Position numbers and translations under genes: made by a program. The notes below the pieces were generated by a model. It had not been told where the DNA came from. It saw nothing but the letters and a program-made list of their open reading frames with translations, and did not search any database. From an uncultured Spartobacteria bacterium (GTDB taxonomy: Bacteria > Verrucomicrobiota > Verrucomicrobiae > Chthoniobacterales > UBA6821), in NCBI GenBank assembly GCA_903919105.1, contig CAIXGT010000091.1, forward strand, positions 1 through 7,416: a DNA stretch of 7,416 nt, read 5' to 3'. Shown here in pieces: positions 6,221 to 7,416 of the stretch; positions within the stretch are counted from its first letter, which is position 1; every line of letters starts with the position of its first letter.

Positions 6221-6318
6221 TAGACGCAGAGATTTTCGAGCCCCGCGTTGTTCTGCTGCGCTCGCAGTATAAGATACAAACTAAATGGCTAACGCCTCAG
6301 GCCCTTTTCCAAGGGACC
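6221..6318. other. Convergent intergenic gap glmS / DUF4239 gene
   Basis: These 98 bases separate two genes that end toward each other. A TAG follows the glmS TAA directly (6221-6223), giving a tandem stop. A short GC-rich palindrome CTGCG-CT-CGCAG is present near 6255-6266, with a loop too short for a good hairpin as written. No reading frame of interest and no T-rich terminator tail is seen. Confidence 0.6.
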
Positions 6319-6319
6319 T
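6299..6319 (-). terminator. Hairpin at the end of the DUF4239 gene
   Basis: AGGCCCTT (6299-6306) can pair with AAGGG-A-CCT (6311-6319), giving eight pairs with one bulged A and a 4-base loop. On the - strand it begins at the last base-triplet of the gene, overlapping the TGA (6321-6319). No T run follows on the - strand and only short T stretches lie nearby, so it is a terminator candidate of the U-less kind, possibly acting for both convergent genes. Confidence 0.4.
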
Positions 6320-7140
6320 CACTTCAGATTCAGTTTTGTGAAGGCATCCGGGCCGATGGCCACCGGGCCAGCGAAGGGGAAGTCGAGGGTTACAATGGTA
6401 TAGAAGGCAAGGGCGATGACCGCAGTCAGGATCAGCGTCATGACGGCATGGGTGGCAAAGTTCTGCGCCCCGAAGAGGTAAGAAAATCCGATGGTAAGGG
6501 CCGCTCCCGAGATGAGGATGATCCAGAGGAAGGGAAGGAGTCCGGTTTCCGCGTCATCGATGCGGGATGCACGGAGTCCCTTGAGTTCCTCGAGGTTATG
6601 TATTGATTGAGTGAAAAAAAGACCTTCAACCGCTATCCCGGAAATCTGATGGGATGCATAGGTCTCGGTGAGTTTTTTGAGTGCGGCAGTGGACCTTGGA
6701 CTGCTAGCACCAGCAGCGAGGAGAGGCCACTCATCCTTGACCAGAGAATCACGGTATTCAGCAAGCAATGAGCGGATCTGCCCCTTGAAGGGTTCCGCGA
6801 AGGCTGCGGTATTGTTGTGTAGCGACTCGAGGTAACGGGCTTCCTGGACCACGTTTGAGCTGGTCTGGTCGTAGTAGTGCCAGGTGTTGGAGACGATGAG
6901 GGCAAGGAAGATGCCATAGATGGAACCCATCGTGTTGAAGAAGGGGCCCGCCATGTCGTGGTGCTGGCGAAGGAAGTGTTGGTGGACGAAGCGGCGCGTC
7001 AGGATGAGTCCCACGCAGGCAAGCAGCATGGGTAGAATGATACAGATGACTCCCTGCATAAAGGGTGAGCAATGGAAGGCGATCCATTGTTCGGCGTTGA
7101 GCGGCGTGGGGGAAGAAAGTGCAGTATTCATAGGGGTCAC
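6319..7140 (-). CDS. DUF4239 (bestrophin-like) integral membrane protein
   Basis: This protein of up to 273 residues matches the DUF4239 'bestrophin-like' pattern. It has four predicted membrane spans in two pairs: about 27-48 and 66-87, then 201-222 and 230-252. The soluble middle has family-like positions: FFNTMGSIYGIFLALIVSNTW (67-87), an EARYLESL helix (100-107), LAEYRDSLVKDEWPLL (126-141), LEELKGLRASRI (183-194), LPFLWIILISGAALTIGF (202-219), a His at 231 opening span four, and the C-terminal LDFPFAGPVAIGPDAF (252-267). The biochemical function of DUF4239 is not established; anion-channel activity is only suggested by distant similarity to bestrophins. The first possible start is GTG (7140-7138), which overlaps the TGA of the upstream gene (GTGA) and suggests translational coupling. 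The ATG at 7131-7129, three codons in, is the alternative. Neither has a Shine-Dalgarno sequence. Confidence 0.85.
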   Translation of the reverse strand: MTPMNTALSSPTPLNAEQWIAFHCSPFMQGVICIILPMLLACVGLILTRRFVHQHFLRQHHDMAGPFFNTMGSIYGIFLALIVSNTWHYYDQTSSNVVQEARYLESLHNNTAAFAEPFKGQIRSLLAEYRDSLVKDEWPLLAAGASSPRSTAALKKLTETYASHQISGIAVEGLFFTQSIHNLEELKGLRASRIDDAETGLLPFLWIILISGAALTIGFSYLFGAQNFATHAVMTLILTAVIALAFYTIVTLDFPFAGPVAIGPDAFTKLNLK

Positions 7141-7416
7141 TTCAGAATGGCCAGGACAATGGCTGCAAGCAGGAGCATGGCACCAGATAGGCGTGCTATC
7201 CAGTATTCGCGGGCGTTTCCTTCACCTTTCCAGGCATCGACGGCAACCGACCAGATGGTGCGAGTGGCATAGAGGATATTAATCAGTGTGGCTTGGCCGA
7301 AGAGGCCAATCAGCATGATGACAAGCGGGGCTTGAAAGCCAATCACTGCACCTCCGATCAGAAGACGCTTTTTCGCAACTGGGGGAGCTGGAGGTGTTGA
7401 TCCGAGCAGCGGAGTC
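7137..7416 (-). CDS. Small membrane protein of unknown function, 5' end outside window
   Basis: The frame is open from the right edge, with 92 codons visible before the TGA at 7139-7137. The visible N-terminal part is Pro-rich (STPPAPPVAKKR), followed directly by a long hydrophobic stretch (LLIGGAVIGF through LFGQATLINILY) that is probably one or two membrane spans. A charged loop with DAWKGEGNAREYW comes next, then a final span (GAMLLLAAIVLAIL) ending in Lys. The KKR before the first span predicts a cytoplasmic N-terminus. A GTG at 7346 could be a start, but it would fall inside the hydrophobic stretch, and the KKR-Pro-rich lead-in reads as real protein, so the true start is probably off the window. 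I do not recognise a family. Its stop overlaps the start of the DUF4239 gene, so the two are almost certainly one operon and may act together in the membrane. Confidence 0.7.
   Translation of the reverse strand, partial: TPLLGSTPPAPPVAKKRLLIGGAVIGFQAPLVIMLIGLFGQATLINILYATRTIWSVAVDAWKGEGNAREYWIARLSGAMLLLAAIVLAILK

Overview
The window is ordinary bacterial chromosome, about 55-57% G+C by eye, with tightly packed genes and short intergenic gaps. The genes suggest a Gram-negative bacterium, most plausibly of the Verrucomicrobiota/PVC group. The evidence is an alpha2-type glycyl-tRNA synthetase with lineage-like inserts, a GlgC of the plant/cyanobacterial-looking kind, a lipoprotein with a clean lipobox, heptanucleotide repeats between genes, and start codons without Shine-Dalgarno sequences. 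No rRNA or other marker confirms this placement; it is an inference.

Layout, left to right. (1) The 3' end of xseA (exonuclease VII large subunit, + strand) runs in from the left edge and stops at 331 inside a GAGACCT tandem repeat. (2) A 93-base convergent gap (332-424) holds the rest of that repeat and a second, oppositely oriented heptad array; together they can fold into a long imperfect stem. (3) glyQS (glycyl-tRNA synthetase) lies on the - strand, 425-2200. (4) Its 137-base leader (2201-2337) has no gene but holds an inverted repeat, a triple 9-bp repeat and a perfect GC-rich hairpin. (5) An uncharacterised lipoprotein gene (2338-2925) and glgC (ADP-glucose pyrophosphorylase, 2949-4244) follow on the - strand, 23 bases apart and probably co-transcribed. 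(6) A 125-base divergent promoter region (4245-4369) separates glgC from glmS (+ strand, 4370-6220; glucosamine-6-phosphate synthase). (7) A 98-base convergent gap with a hairpin precedes a - strand pair: a DUF4239 bestrophin-like membrane protein (6319-7140) and, overlapping it start-to-stop, a small membrane protein cut by the right edge (7137-7416).

The metabolic genes are housekeeping. GlgC makes ADP-glucose for glycogen. GlmS makes glucosamine-6-phosphate for peptidoglycan and lipopolysaccharide. Both draw on the hexose-phosphate pool and are transcribed away from a shared control region. GlyQS charges tRNA-Gly, and XseA belongs to a single-strand exonuclease. I see no mobile element, CRISPR array, tRNA, rRNA or phage gene. 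The parts least explained by known biology are the paired, inverted short-period repeats between genes, the lipoprotein behind glgC, and the DUF4239/small-membrane-protein pair.
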